Assembly (NCBI GenBank): GCA_902584915.1
Contig: CACIBQ010000006.1
Location: 1-34,059, forward strand
DNA from: an uncultured Pelagibacteraceae bacterium
GTDB lineage: Bacteria; Pseudomonadota; Alphaproteobacteria; Pelagibacterales; Pelagibacteraceae
Length of the DNA stretch: 34,059 nucleotides
Direction of reading: 5' to 3'
Shown here: one piece after another, positions 1 to 8,731 of the stretch
How the letters are laid out: the number at the start of each line of letters is the position of its first letter
Position numbering within the stretch: position 1 is the stretch's first letter
Program-made: the position numbers and the translations under genes
The notes under the pieces: model-generated
What the model was told of the DNA's origin: nothing
Database searches by the model: none
The model's input: the letters and a program-made list of their open reading frames with translations, nothing else

Positions 1-897
1 AGATCGGGTAGGCAGGGAGATGAGGGAAATTCAATTTTTTTTGTAAGTCTTGAAGATGATTTAATGAGAATATTTGGTTCAGAATCTATGAATAATATTT
101 TAGAAAAACTTGGACTAAAAGATGGTGAAAGTATTGATCATCCTTGGATAAACAAAGCCCTTGAAAGAGCACAACAAAAAGTTGAAGCAAGAAATTTTGA
201 TATTAGAAAATCATTATTAAAGTTTGATGATGTTCTAAACGATCAGAGACATGTTATATTTTCTCAAAGAAGAAAAGTTATAGAGAGCTTAAATTCCTAT
301 GAGTTTGCAGATAACTTTCTAAAACAAATAATTGAAGATTTAATTGAATATAAAAATAAAAATTCAGATCTAGAAAAAAAATTATTATCTATTTTAGGCA
401 ATAGCTTTAGCAAAGATGAAATTTATAACTTAAAATCTAAAGATGGTTCAGTTTTGAAAAAAGAAATTACACAAAAATTTAATAACAAAAGAGATGAAAG
501 ATTAAATATTTTAGGTGAAAGTCAGTCAAAAGAAATTGAAAAAAGAATTTTTCTTCAATTAATTGATCAAAATTGGACAACACATATTCAATATCTAGAA
601 CAGCTGAGACAAGTAATTGGATTAAGATCATATGGTCAAAGAGACCCTTTAATTGAATACAAAAAAGAAGCCTTTAATTTATTTGAAGATCTTTTAGAAA
701 AATTGAAAAATCAATTTATAGCATTGCTATTAAATATTAAAATTGTATCAGACAATAATTCTAATCAACAAAAAAATATCCAAACTTCTGAAAATCCAAA
801 ATGTTTACTAGTATTAAACAAAGGAAAAAAAGTTTCTAGAAATGAAATGTGTCCTGCTACAAATAAAAAATATAAAAATTGTTGTGGTGCCTTATAA
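1..897 (+). CDS. secA: Preprotein translocase subunit SecA, C-terminal part (5' end outside window)
   Basis: Frame 1 from base 1 reads RSGRQGDEGNSIFFVSLEDDLMRIFGS, the SecA motif; C-terminal Cys-rich tail NEMCPATNKKYKNCCGAL. The listed ORF starts at an internal Met. Confidence 0.95.
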   Translation, partial: RSGRQGDEGNSIFFVSLEDDLMRIFGSESMNNILEKLGLKDGESIDHPWINKALERAQQKVEARNFDIRKSLLKFDDVLNDQRHVIFSQRRKVIESLNSYEFADNFLKQIIEDLIEYKNKNSDLEKKLLSILGNSFSKDEIYNLKSKDGSVLKKEITQKFNNKRDERLNILGESQSKEIEKRIFLQLIDQNWTTHIQYLEQLRQVIGLRSYGQRDPLIEYKKEAFNLFEDLLEKLKNQFIALLLNIKIVSDNNSNQQKNIQTSENPKCLLVLNKGKKVSRNEMCPATNKKYKNCCGAL

Positions 898-1998
898 AAA
901 ATAAATCAGTCCTAATATTAAAACAATTATTGTAGTAAAAACGATTAGATTTTTTTTATAACTTATAACTTTTTCTAGCAATATGTTAATATTATTTTTT
1001 TTGAAAGAAAGCCCAGTGCTAATATCTAATTTGCTTGTATAACCAGTACTTCTTCCTATCTGTAAAAATTTATTTTTCCTTTGTAAAATTATTTCTTCTT
1101 CTGTTAAATTATCAAAAATATCTAAATTTTTTTTTAATGAAATTTTTATATTTTTTAATGTATTTTCTTTGTCTCTATGAGCACCGCCGATAGGCTCTTC
1201 AATTATCTCATCAATTATATTTTGATTAAATAAATCTTTAGCAGTCATTTTCATAGCAGTTGCAGCTTCAAGAGTTTTTTTAGCGTCTTTCCATAAAATA
1301 CTTGCACAACCTTCTGGGCTTATTACTGAGTATACTGAGTTTTCTAACATTATTACTTTGTTTGATGTTGCTAGAGCTATTGCTCCTCCAGACCCTCCTT
1401 CACCGATTATTATAGATATATTTGGAACTTTTAATTTAGTACAAGTCTCTATACACTTTGCAATCGCTTCGGACTGTCCTTCTTCTTCGCTGGTAACAGT
1501 TGGTGATGCGCCGGGAGTATCAATAAAAGTTATTATTGGAATATTAAATTTATTAGCTAGCTCCATTAATTTTATACTTCGATGATAACCAGCTGGACTA
1601 ACCATTCCAAAGTTTCTTTCTAATCTTTCTTCAAGATTTTCTCCTTTTTCCTGCCCTATTACTAAAACAGATTTATTTTCAAATTTAGCAAATCCAGCTA
1701 TTATTGATTTATCTTCACCATAATATCTATCGCCAGATAGTGAAATGAAATCCTCAAATAAGTTTTCAATATAATACTTTGCTTTAGGTCGTTCTTCATG
1801 TCTTGCTACCTGCGTTCTTTGAAACGGATCAATATTTGAATAAATTTTCTTTAATTTTTCATTTATTTTCTCTTCTAATAATTCAATTTCTTTTGTATTT
1901 ACCTCGGATATACCTTCATTATTATATGGGTCTTTTAAGCTATCTAGTTTAGTTTCAAGATCTTTAATTTCAGTTTCAAAATTTAAATAATTTTTCAT
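892..1998 (-). CDS. accA: Acetyl-CoA carboxylase carboxyltransferase subunit alpha, with hydrophobic C-terminal extension
   Basis: LSGDRYYGEDKSIIAGFAKF, IGQEKGENLEERLERNFGM, GEGGSGGAIALA, YSVISPEGCASILWKD, GGAHRD motifs. Confidence 0.93.
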   Translation of the reverse strand: MKNYLNFETEIKDLETKLDSLKDPYNNEGISEVNTKEIELLEEKINEKLKKIYSNIDPFQRTQVARHEERPKAKYYIENLFEDFISLSGDRYYGEDKSIIAGFAKFENKSVLVIGQEKGENLEERLERNFGMVSPAGYHRSIKLMELANKFNIPIITFIDTPGASPTVTSEEEGQSEAIAKCIETCTKLKVPNISIIIGEGGSGGAIALATSNKVIMLENSVYSVISPEGCASILWKDAKKTLEAATAMKMTAKDLFNQNIIDEIIEEPIGGAHRDKENTLKNIKISLKKNLDIFDNLTEEEIILQRKNKFLQIGRSTGYTSKLDISTGLSFKKNNINILLEKVISYKKNLIVFTTIIVLILGLIYFL

Positions 1999-2057
1999 AA
2001 CTCTTATGTTCTATAAAATAAAGGCAATAAAGTGACTTTATTTTATTAATTTACTGT

Positions 2058-2126
2058 TATAATAATTTTTCAAAAAATAATACTTAAATTTAAGTATATA
2101 AAATATTTTTAGATTAACATCTAAAA
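2058..2126 (+). promoter_or_regulatory. glcB promoter -10 candidate and leader with two tandem hairpins
   Basis: TATAAT at 2058-2063; perfect palindrome ATACTTAAATTTAAGTAT 2080-2097; stem TTTTAGAT(TAAC)ATCTAAAA 2107-2126; start codon at 2143. Confidence 0.4.
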
Positions 2127-2142
2127 CTGAATTTTAGGAAAT

Positions 2143-4062
2143 ATGATAAAAAAATATATAAATATTGAAAATCTTTCAGTTTCTGAGGATCTTTATAATT
2201 TTATTAATAATGAAGTTATACCAGATACAGGCATTTCTGAAAAAAACTTTTGGAAAGGTTTTGGTAAAGTTAGTCATGATCTTGCTCCAAAAAATAAAGA
2301 ATTACTTAATATTAGAAAAAAATTGCAAATGGACATTGATAGATGGCATTTGGATAACTATGAAAAAGAATTTAACCTAGATGAGTATAAATCTTTTCTT
2401 GAAAAAATTGGCTATCTTAAAAAAGAAAGTCCTGATTTTAAAATTAAAACTAAAAATTTAGATCAAGAAATATCAGCTATCGCTGGGCCGCAACTTGTAG
2501 TGCCAATTATGAATGCGAGATATGCGCTAAATGCTGCAAATGCAAGATGGATGAGTTTATATGATAGTCTATATGGTACTGATGTTATATCTTCAGAGGA
2601 ATCGACAAGTGAAAGATATGATCCCGAAAGAGGATCAAAAGTAATTGAGTATACTAAAAACTTTTTAGACGAAAACTTTAAATTAAAAGACTCTTCGTGG
2701 AAAAAAATAAATCAAATATCAATCAAAAATCATAAATTAGAACTACATACAGACAAAGATATTACAGGTCTAATAGATGATAATAAATATGTTGGATATA
2801 GATTAGATAGAGAAAAAATTTCAGCTGTAATTTTAAAAAATAATAAATTACATATCGAAATTATAATTAATCCAAATGCATTTAGTGCTAAAAGAGACCC
2901 TGCTGGTATTTCAGATATAATTATTGAGTCTGCAATTTCTACTATATGCGATCATGAAGATTCTGTTGCTGCAGTTGATGCGGAAGACAAAATCATAGGG
3001 TATAGAAACTGGCTAGGTCTTATGAAAAAAGATCTTGAATCTAAATTTGAGAAAAATGGTAAAAAATTAATTAGGAAACTTAATCCAAATAGAAATTATA
3101 TCAACAAACTTGGTAAAAAAGAAAAACTTCATGGAAGAGCTCTTCTTTTAAATAGGAATGTTGGACATCTGATGACTAATTCGGCTGTACTTTTAGAAGA
3201 TGGATCTGAAATACCTGAGGGAATTTTAGATGCTTTTGTTACTTCTTTATGTGCAGTGCATGACTTAAAAAACAAAAATAACTCAAGAACAGGTTCGATT
3301 TATATAGTTAAACCAAAGCAGCATGGACCTGAAGAAACAGCTTTTACCAATTTATTATTTTCAAAAGTAGAGGAAGTTTTGGATTTAAAACCTTTGACGT
3401 TAAAGGTGGGGCTTATGGAAGAAGAGAGAAGAACTTCTATAAATTTAAAAGAATGTATAAGAACGCTTGAAGACAGAATCTTCTTTATTAATACGGGCTT
3501 CCTAGATCGTACAGGAGATGAAATGCATACGTCAATGGAAGCTGGACCTATGATTAAAAAAGGAGATATGAAAACATCTACTTGGATCAATACATATGAA
3601 AAAAATAATGTAGAGGTAGGATTAAGTTGTGGTTTTTCAGGTGTTGCGCAAATTGGCAAAGGCATGTGGGCTATGCCAGATAAAATGGCTGATATGTTAA
3701 AACAGAAAATCTCCCACTTAGAAGCAGGCGCAAATTGTGCTTGGGTTCCATCTCCTACAGCAGCAGCACTTCATGCCCTTCATTATCATCAAATAAATAT
3801 ATTTGACCAACATTCTAAATTAAAAAATAAAGATAAATCTAAATTGGATGACTTATTAAATATACCAATTATAAAAAAACCTAATTGGCCTCTAGATGAA
3901 ATAAATAAGGAAATATCTAACTCTGCACAAACAATACTGGGCTATGTTGTTAGATGGATTGATCAAGGCATAGGATGTTCAAAAGTTCCCGATATTAATA
4001 ATATTGGATTAATGGAGGACCGGTGTTTACCCCCAACCTTTTTTGGTTGGGGGACATCTTAA
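2143..4062 (+). CDS. glcB: Malate synthase G, 5' segment up to the in-frame stop inside the hairpin insert
   Basis: GSIYIVKPKQHGPEETAFTN, KVGLMEEERRTSINLKECI, FINTGFLDRTGDEMHTSMEAGPM, QIGKGMWAMPD, GCSKVPDINNIGLMEDR are malate synthase G motifs; reading frame then enters CLPPTFFGWGTS*. Confidence 0.95.
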   Translation: MIKKYINIENLSVSEDLYNFINNEVIPDTGISEKNFWKGFGKVSHDLAPKNKELLNIRKKLQMDIDRWHLDNYEKEFNLDEYKSFLEKIGYLKKESPDFKIKTKNLDQEISAIAGPQLVVPIMNARYALNAANARWMSLYDSLYGTDVISSEESTSERYDPERGSKVIEYTKNFLDENFKLKDSSWKKINQISIKNHKLELHTDKDITGLIDDNKYVGYRLDREKISAVILKNNKLHIEIIINPNAFSAKRDPAGISDIIIESAISTICDHEDSVAAVDAEDKIIGYRNWLGLMKKDLESKFEKNGKKLIRKLNPNRNYINKLGKKEKLHGRALLLNRNVGHLMTNSAVLLEDGSEIPEGILDAFVTSLCAVHDLKNKNNSRTGSIYIVKPKQHGPEETAFTNLLFSKVEEVLDLKPLTLKVGLMEEERRTSINLKECIRTLEDRIFFINTGFLDRTGDEMHTSMEAGPMIKKGDMKTSTWINTYEKNNVEVGLSCGFSGVAQIGKGMWAMPDKMADMLKQKISHLEAGANCAWVPSPTAAALHALHYHQINIFDQHSKLKNKDKSKLDDLLNIPIIKKPNWPLDEINKEISNSAQTILGYVVRWIDQGIGCSKVPDINNIGLMEDRCLPPTFFGWGTS

Positions 4063-4068
4063 AAACGA
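4021..4068 (+). other. 45-nt in-frame insertion in glcB forming a 14-bp bulged hairpin with an in-frame TAA
   Basis: Between MEDR (ends 4023) and ATLRISSQ (starts 4069). GGTGT 4022-4026 / ACATC 4054-4058 and CCCCCAACC 4030-4038 / GGTTGGGGG 4045-4053, loop TTTTTT 4039-4044, bulge TTA 4027-4029, stop TAA 4060-4062. Exact ends ambiguous (4021-4065 or 4024-4068). Confidence 0.85.
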
Positions 4069-4338
4069 GCAACACTTAGAATTTCATCTCAACATATTGC
4101 AAATTGGCTTCACCATGGAATTTGTAGCAGAAAACAAGTTTTAGAAATTATGAAGAAAATGGCAAAAGTTGTTGATGAGCAGAATAAAAATGACAAACTT
4201 TATCAAAAAATGTCTCCGCATTATGATAGGTCGATAGCTTTTAAAACCTCATGCGAGCTAGTATTCCAAGGAAAAGATCAACCCTCAGGGTATACAGAAC
4301 CATTATTACATTTAAATCGTTTAATTAAAAAAAGTTAG
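4069..4338 (+). CDS. glcB: Malate synthase G, 3' segment in the same frame as the 5' segment
   Basis: From 4069 reads [89 protein letters not shown], the expected malate synthase G C-terminus; ORF track shows only the part from the internal Met at 4150. Confidence 0.9.
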   Translation, partial: ATLRISSQHIANWLHHGICSRKQVLEIMKKMAKVVDEQNKNDKLYQKMSPHYDRSIAFKTSCELVFQGKDQPSGYTEPLLHLNRLIKKS

Positions 4339-4339
4339 T

Positions 4340-4948
4340 TTATTTACTTTTAAAATTTTGCCTATTTTTAAAAGCTGTTATTAAAGTACCATCATCTAAA
4401 CTTTCTATTTCACCATTTATTGGTAGCCCTTGGGCAAGTTTTGAGATTTTTACATTTAAATCTTTTAAGCTATCTTGAATATAAAATGCAGTTGTCTGGC
4501 CTTCTACAGTTGCACTAGTAGCTAAAATTACTTCTTCTATCTCTTCTTTTTTAACCCTTTCTACTAACGAATTAATTAATAAATCTTCTTTATTTTGATT
4601 ATTAGAAGAAGAAATTGTTCCACCAAGAATATGGAAGTAACCTTGGTATACACTCGACGCTTCTATGCTCCACTGATCAGCTATATTTTCTACTACACAA
4701 ATTTTATTAAATTTATTTTTTTTATTTTCACAATTATCGCACCCTTTTGAGTTAGATTTTAACGATCCACATAACTTACATCTAAATATATTTTTATATA
4801 CATCGGCTAAGGTCTTTGCCATTGGTCTAATTAATTCTTCTCTGTTATTTATTAATTTTAAAACTATTCGCTTTGCAGATCTTGGTCCCAAACCTGGAAG
4901 TTTAGATATTAATTTAATTAATTCTTCAATTTCTGCTATATCTTGCAT
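4340..4948 (-). CDS. recR: Recombination protein RecR
   Basis: LPGLGPRSAKRI, C4 zinc finger CKLC...CDNC, VVENIADQW, ILGGTISS, AQGLPINGEIESLDDGTL. Confidence 0.93.
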   Translation of the reverse strand: MQDIAEIEELIKLISKLPGLGPRSAKRIVLKLINNREELIRPMAKTLADVYKNIFRCKLCGSLKSNSKGCDNCENKKNKFNKICVVENIADQWSIEASSVYQGYFHILGGTISSSNNQNKEDLLINSLVERVKKEEIEEVILATSATVEGQTTAFYIQDSLKDLNVKISKLAQGLPINGEIESLDDGTLITAFKNRQNFKSK

Positions 4949-4953
4949 CTAAG

Positions 4954-5274
4954 TTATAAAGGCCACTTAAAACCTCCTGGTACTCCAAAGTTACCTGCAG
5001 TTTTTGAAATTTCATCATTAGTTTTTGATTTTAGAGAAGATTTTGCATTATTGTGAGCGGCTTTAATTAAATCTTCAATAATGTTTTTGTCTTCTTTTAA
5101 TAGGTTATCAGAAATTTCTAGTGCGATCATTTCTCCTTCGCCATTTAGTGTAACTTTTACTAAATCTCCCCCAGAATTTCCGACCACTTCAATTTTTTTT
5201 ATTGCTTCCTGGCTTTCTTTCATTTTTTTTTCTAATTCTTTTGCTTTCTCAAGTATTTTTGAAAAATCAGTCAT
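4954..5274 (-). CDS. ybaB: YbaB/EbfC family nucleoid-associated protein
   Basis: Short protein next to recR and dnaX; VEVVGNSGGDLVKVTLNGEGEM-type pattern, DEISKTAGNFGVPGGFKWPL. Confidence 0.85.
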   Translation of the reverse strand: MTDFSKILEKAKELEKKMKESQEAIKKIEVVGNSGGDLVKVTLNGEGEMIALEISDNLLKEDKNIIEDLIKAAHNNAKSSLKSKTNDEISKTAGNFGVPGGFKWPL

Positions 5275-6920
5275 GATTTATTATCCTCGGTTACTTTGAA
5301 TAATTCTGCATCAGGGAAGATTTTTTTTATCTCTTTAGAAAATTCACTTTCAGATTCTTTTTTGTTCAATTTTTCTTTTAAATCTTTTTTTTGTTGTTTT
5401 ATACTTGGCAAGCCTTCTTCTTTTGAAAAAGCTATAATCCATCTTTTACTTGTCCATTCTAATAATTTAGCGGATAAATCCTTTACAAATGTCTTATCAA
5501 GATTTGAGTTAAATGAAATTTCAATTTTTTGATCTTTAAAACTTACTAAATTTAAATTGTTTTCAAGCTCATGTTTAATTTTTAATTCTCTTTTTTCATC
5601 ACAAATTTCAATTAACTCTTTAAAGCTTTTAATTTGGTTATTTTCTATTTTATTTTTTACATCAGGCTTCGTTATAATTTTTTCTTCTTGCTCAATATTT
5701 TTTAGTTGATTTATTGGATCTTGTTTCATTTGAGTTTTACTTTCATTTAAGATTTCATTATTAGATGAATCTTGTTTCAAAAAGTCATTTTGAAAATTTT
5801 TTTCTTCTTTTAAAATTTTTTTAAGATGCAAGAATCTAATTAAAAACATTTCAACAAATTGATTTTGATTTTTTATAATATCAATTTTCTCAAGATTATT
5901 TAGAGTAAATTGCCATAACAAAAGTATATTTTTTTTATCAAGTCTTTTGGATATATTTTTTATTTGATTAAACTCTTTATCATTTAATTCGAAGTTAGTT
6001 CCATCTAAATTTATAAAATCAATATTTTTTAAATAATAGAGCACTTCTAAAAATTCATTTAAAAATATTTTTGGTTCAACACCAGAATTGTAGATACTTC
6101 TATATATCTTTATAGTATTTTCTTCATTTCCTTCTAGAATATTGCTAAATAAATCTATAATTATACTTTTTTCAAAATATCCAAAAATTTTCTGAGCCTT
6201 ATCAAGATCTAGTTCTTTACCATCATTTTCAACTAACATAGCTCTATCGAGCAAAGATAAAGAGTCTCTTACAGACCCTTCTGATAATTTTACAATTAAT
6301 TTAATTGCAGCATCAGTGATTCTTCCTTTTTCTAAATCTTTAATTTTAACCAAGTACTCAAACAATTCTTCAGAATTAACTCTTGAAAGATCATACCTTT
6401 GACATCTTGATATTATTGTTACAGGTATTTTTTTTACATCCGTGCTTGCGAATATAAATTTTAAATAAGATGGAGGCTCCTCTAAAGTTTTAAGTAAAGC
6501 TGCAAATGCAGATTTAGAAAACATATGAACCTCATCACATATAAAAATTTTATATTTTGCAGATGTTGGTTTATACCTTGAAAATTCTATTAATTCCCTA
6601 ACATCATCTACACTTGTTTTGCTCGCAGCATCGATTTCTAAAATATCAATATTATTTCCATCTATAATTGACTGGCAACTTTCACAAAAATCTTCTGTAC
6701 ATAAATTTTCCACTCCGTTTTTACAATTTAAAGCTTTTGCAACAATCCTGGCTAGTGAAGTCTTTCCCGAGCCTCTAATTCCTAAAAATATGTATGCATT
6801 GGGAATTTTGTTGAGTTTAATTGAGTTAAAAATACTTTCAGCAATAACTTTTTGACCTATTAATTCATTAAAAGTTTGAGGCCTATATTTAAGAGCTAAT
6901 ACTTTACTATTTGAATTCAT
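5271..6920 (-). CDS. dnaX: DNA polymerase III subunit gamma/tau
   Basis: LALKYRPQTFNELIGQ, GIRGSGKTSLAR, EIDAASKTSVDDVRE, DEVHMFSKSAFAALLKTLEEPP, SRCQRYDL. Start placed at MNSNSK (6920); the listed upstream start lies inside the SRP RNA. Confidence 0.93.
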   Translation of the reverse strand: MNSNSKVLALKYRPQTFNELIGQKVIAESIFNSIKLNKIPNAYIFLGIRGSGKTSLARIVAKALNCKNGVENLCTEDFCESCQSIIDGNNIDILEIDAASKTSVDDVRELIEFSRYKPTSAKYKIFICDEVHMFSKSAFAALLKTLEEPPSYLKFIFASTDVKKIPVTIISRCQRYDLSRVNSEELFEYLVKIKDLEKGRITDAAIKLIVKLSEGSVRDSLSLLDRAMLVENDGKELDLDKAQKIFGYFEKSIIIDLFSNILEGNEENTIKIYRSIYNSGVEPKIFLNEFLEVLYYLKNIDFINLDGTNFELNDKEFNQIKNISKRLDKKNILLLWQFTLNNLEKIDIIKNQNQFVEMFLIRFLHLKKILKEEKNFQNDFLKQDSSNNEILNESKTQMKQDPINQLKNIEQEEKIITKPDVKNKIENNQIKSFKELIEICDEKRELKIKHELENNLNLVSFKDQKIEISFNSNLDKTFVKDLSAKLLEWTSKRWIIAFSKEEGLPSIKQQKKDLKEKLNKKESESEFSKEIKKIFPDAELFKVTEDNKS

Positions 6921-6928
6921 AAAATTTA

Positions 6929-7017
6929 GGAGACCAACCAACCTGAATAAATACTCAATACCCTTGCTTCCGTTAAGACCTAGGGGAGTTCATGGTACTT
7001 TCACCTGATTGGCCCCC
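6929..7017 (-). ncRNA. ffs: Bacterial small SRP RNA (4.5S)
   Basis: Minus strand GGGGGCCAATCAGGTGAAAGTACCATGAACTCCCCTAGGTCTTAACGGAAGCAAGGGTATTGAG...GGTTGGTCTCC: AGGTC...GGAAGCA apical motif; GGGGGCCAA pairs with TTGGTCTCC. Confidence 0.85.
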
Positions 7018-7061
7018 ATAACATTATATCAGTAATAAATTCAAATCTTCAATATGATATC

Positions 7062-7889
7062 TTATTTTTTTCTTAGTTTATCAGCTTCGAAAACCCCTAA
7101 AACGCTCATATCTTCACAATGATAATTAAGATCTTCTAAAGAATTTTTAATTTTTTGATTTTCTATATGGCCTTCAACTTCACATAGAAAAAAATAAGAA
7201 GAAAAAGAATTTTTTTCTGGAAAACTTTGAAGCTTAATCATATTAACTCCATTAATTGCCATTCCTTGTAAAGCACTGTAAAGAGCTGCTGGTTTGCTTT
7301 TAAGTTTAAATAAAAAAGATGTAACATATGATTTATCATCTTTTTCAGGTTGCATAATTTCTTTTCCCATCAATAAAAACCTAGTAAAGTTTTCCTTGTT
7401 ATCTTGTATATCTTTATCAATAACTTCTAGATCATAAATTTCTGCGCTTAGAATGGATGCAATGGCTGCTTTTGTTTTATCTTTAGTTTCAGATACAAAT
7501 TTTGCAGATCCTGCTGTGTCAGCTCTAACTTGTTCAGTTAAATTATTTTTTTTTATATAGTTTGATGATTGACTCAAGGCTTGAGCATGTGAGTACACAT
7601 CTTTTATATTATCAATTTTGCTTCCTTTTATACCTAATAAATTATGGCTTATCTTATAAAAGTGCTCTGCATAAATATTAAGTCTAAATTTAAATATTAA
7701 ATATTCTATACCTATATTTCCTGTTGTTTTATTCGACTCAGGTATTATTGCTCTAATGCTATTATCATTACTAGCCATTTCAAAACACTCATCAAATGTT
7801 TTGCATGAAATAGTTTCATGCCCTGGATAGTTTTTTTTTGCACAACTCTCGCTGTAACTTCCAGGAATACCTTGGTAAGCAATTTTCAT
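7062..7889 (-). CDS. pheA: Prephenate dehydratase
   Basis: MKIAYQGIPGSYSESCAKK, PESNKTTGNIG, ADTAGSAKFVSE, TRFLLMG, FLCEVEGH ACT-like C-terminus. Confidence 0.88.
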   Translation of the reverse strand: MKIAYQGIPGSYSESCAKKNYPGHETISCKTFDECFEMASNDNSIRAIIPESNKTTGNIGIEYLIFKFRLNIYAEHFYKISHNLLGIKGSKIDNIKDVYSHAQALSQSSNYIKKNNLTEQVRADTAGSAKFVSETKDKTKAAIASILSAEIYDLEVIDKDIQDNKENFTRFLLMGKEIMQPEKDDKSYVTSFLFKLKSKPAALYSALQGMAINGVNMIKLQSFPEKNSFSSYFFLCEVEGHIENQKIKNSLEDLNYHCEDMSVLGVFEADKLRKK

Positions 7890-7892
7890 AAT

Positions 7893-8630
7893 TTAAGATT
7901 TATATTCCATAAGTTTTTTTATTTCCAGAAAATCTTCATTAGTATCTACTCCAACAGGTATAGAATTTGCAAAAACAACATCAATTTTTATATTATTATG
8001 TAGGGCTCTAAGTTGTTCAAGTTTTAGACTAATTTCATTGGGTGATTGTTTTAAACCAACAAATTTTTTAAGGGTTGTGACTTTATAAATATATATACCT
8101 ATGTGATGATAAATATTCTCTATTTTTTCGTTTTTTACTGATCTTAAAAATGCTTTAGCTGATGAAATTTTATTTTTTTTAATATTTTCATTGCAAATTA
8201 CTTTCACAACATTTTGATTTTCAATATTTTTCGTTTCTAATTTACACGCAAGTGTTGCTATCTCAGAGTTATGTTTAATTGCTAAATTATTTAAATTCAC
8301 AATATCATTTGTATCTATTAATGGCTCATCTCCTTGTAAATTAATAACATAGTCTATATCGTTTCTATTAAGTTGGTCGTATGCCTCATGTATTCTATCT
8401 GTTCCTGTTAAATGGTCTTTTTTTGTAAGTATGCTTTTGCCATTATTTTTAATCACTTCTTCGAATATTTTATTGTCACCTGTCGCAACATAAACTTCGC
8501 CAATTTTTGTTGACTGGCCTTTCTCGTAGACATGATTAATAAGTGATTTATTATTTATTTTAAGCAGAGGTTTGTTTGGTAATCTAGAGGCGCTAAGCCT
8601 AGAAGGTATTAAAATAATAGTTTTTTTCAT
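7893..8630 (-). CDS. kdsB: 3-deoxy-manno-octulosonate cytidylyltransferase
   Basis: IILIPSRLSASRLPNKPL, VYVATGDNKI, HLTGTDRIHEA, VINLQGDEPLI, HHIGIYIYK. Start set at MKKTIILIPSRL. Confidence 0.92.
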   Translation of the reverse strand: MKKTIILIPSRLSASRLPNKPLLKINNKSLINHVYEKGQSTKIGEVYVATGDNKIFEEVIKNNGKSILTKKDHLTGTDRIHEAYDQLNRNDIDYVINLQGDEPLIDTNDIVNLNNLAIKHNSEIATLACKLETKNIENQNVVKVICNENIKKNKISSAKAFLRSVKNEKIENIYHHIGIYIYKVTTLKKFVGLKQSPNEISLKLEQLRALHNNIKIDVVFANSIPVGVDTNEDFLEIKKLMEYKS

Positions 8631-8731
8631 AAAATGTATAACTTGTGCGTCTTTGCGGCGCATAACAAAAAAATAAAATTTAGTATTTATTTTTAAATTA
8701 ATGTTATAAATCCAATCTATAATATTGAATT

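Noticed and set aside
1358-1585. 75-aa plus-strand ORF inside accA
   Set aside because: Antisense to strongly conserved AccA sequence; no independent evidence.
2165-2380. 71-aa ORF overlapping the glcB start in another frame
   Set aside because: Low-complexity AT-rich alternative frame inside glcB.
3300-3665. 121-aa minus-strand ORF inside glcB
   Set aside because: Mirror translation of conserved malate synthase codons.
4030-4053. Intrinsic transcription terminator inside glcB
   Set aside because: The stem is terminator-like, but neither strand has a T-tract directly after it (ACATCTTAAAAA / TAAACACC), and the coding frame resumes immediately.
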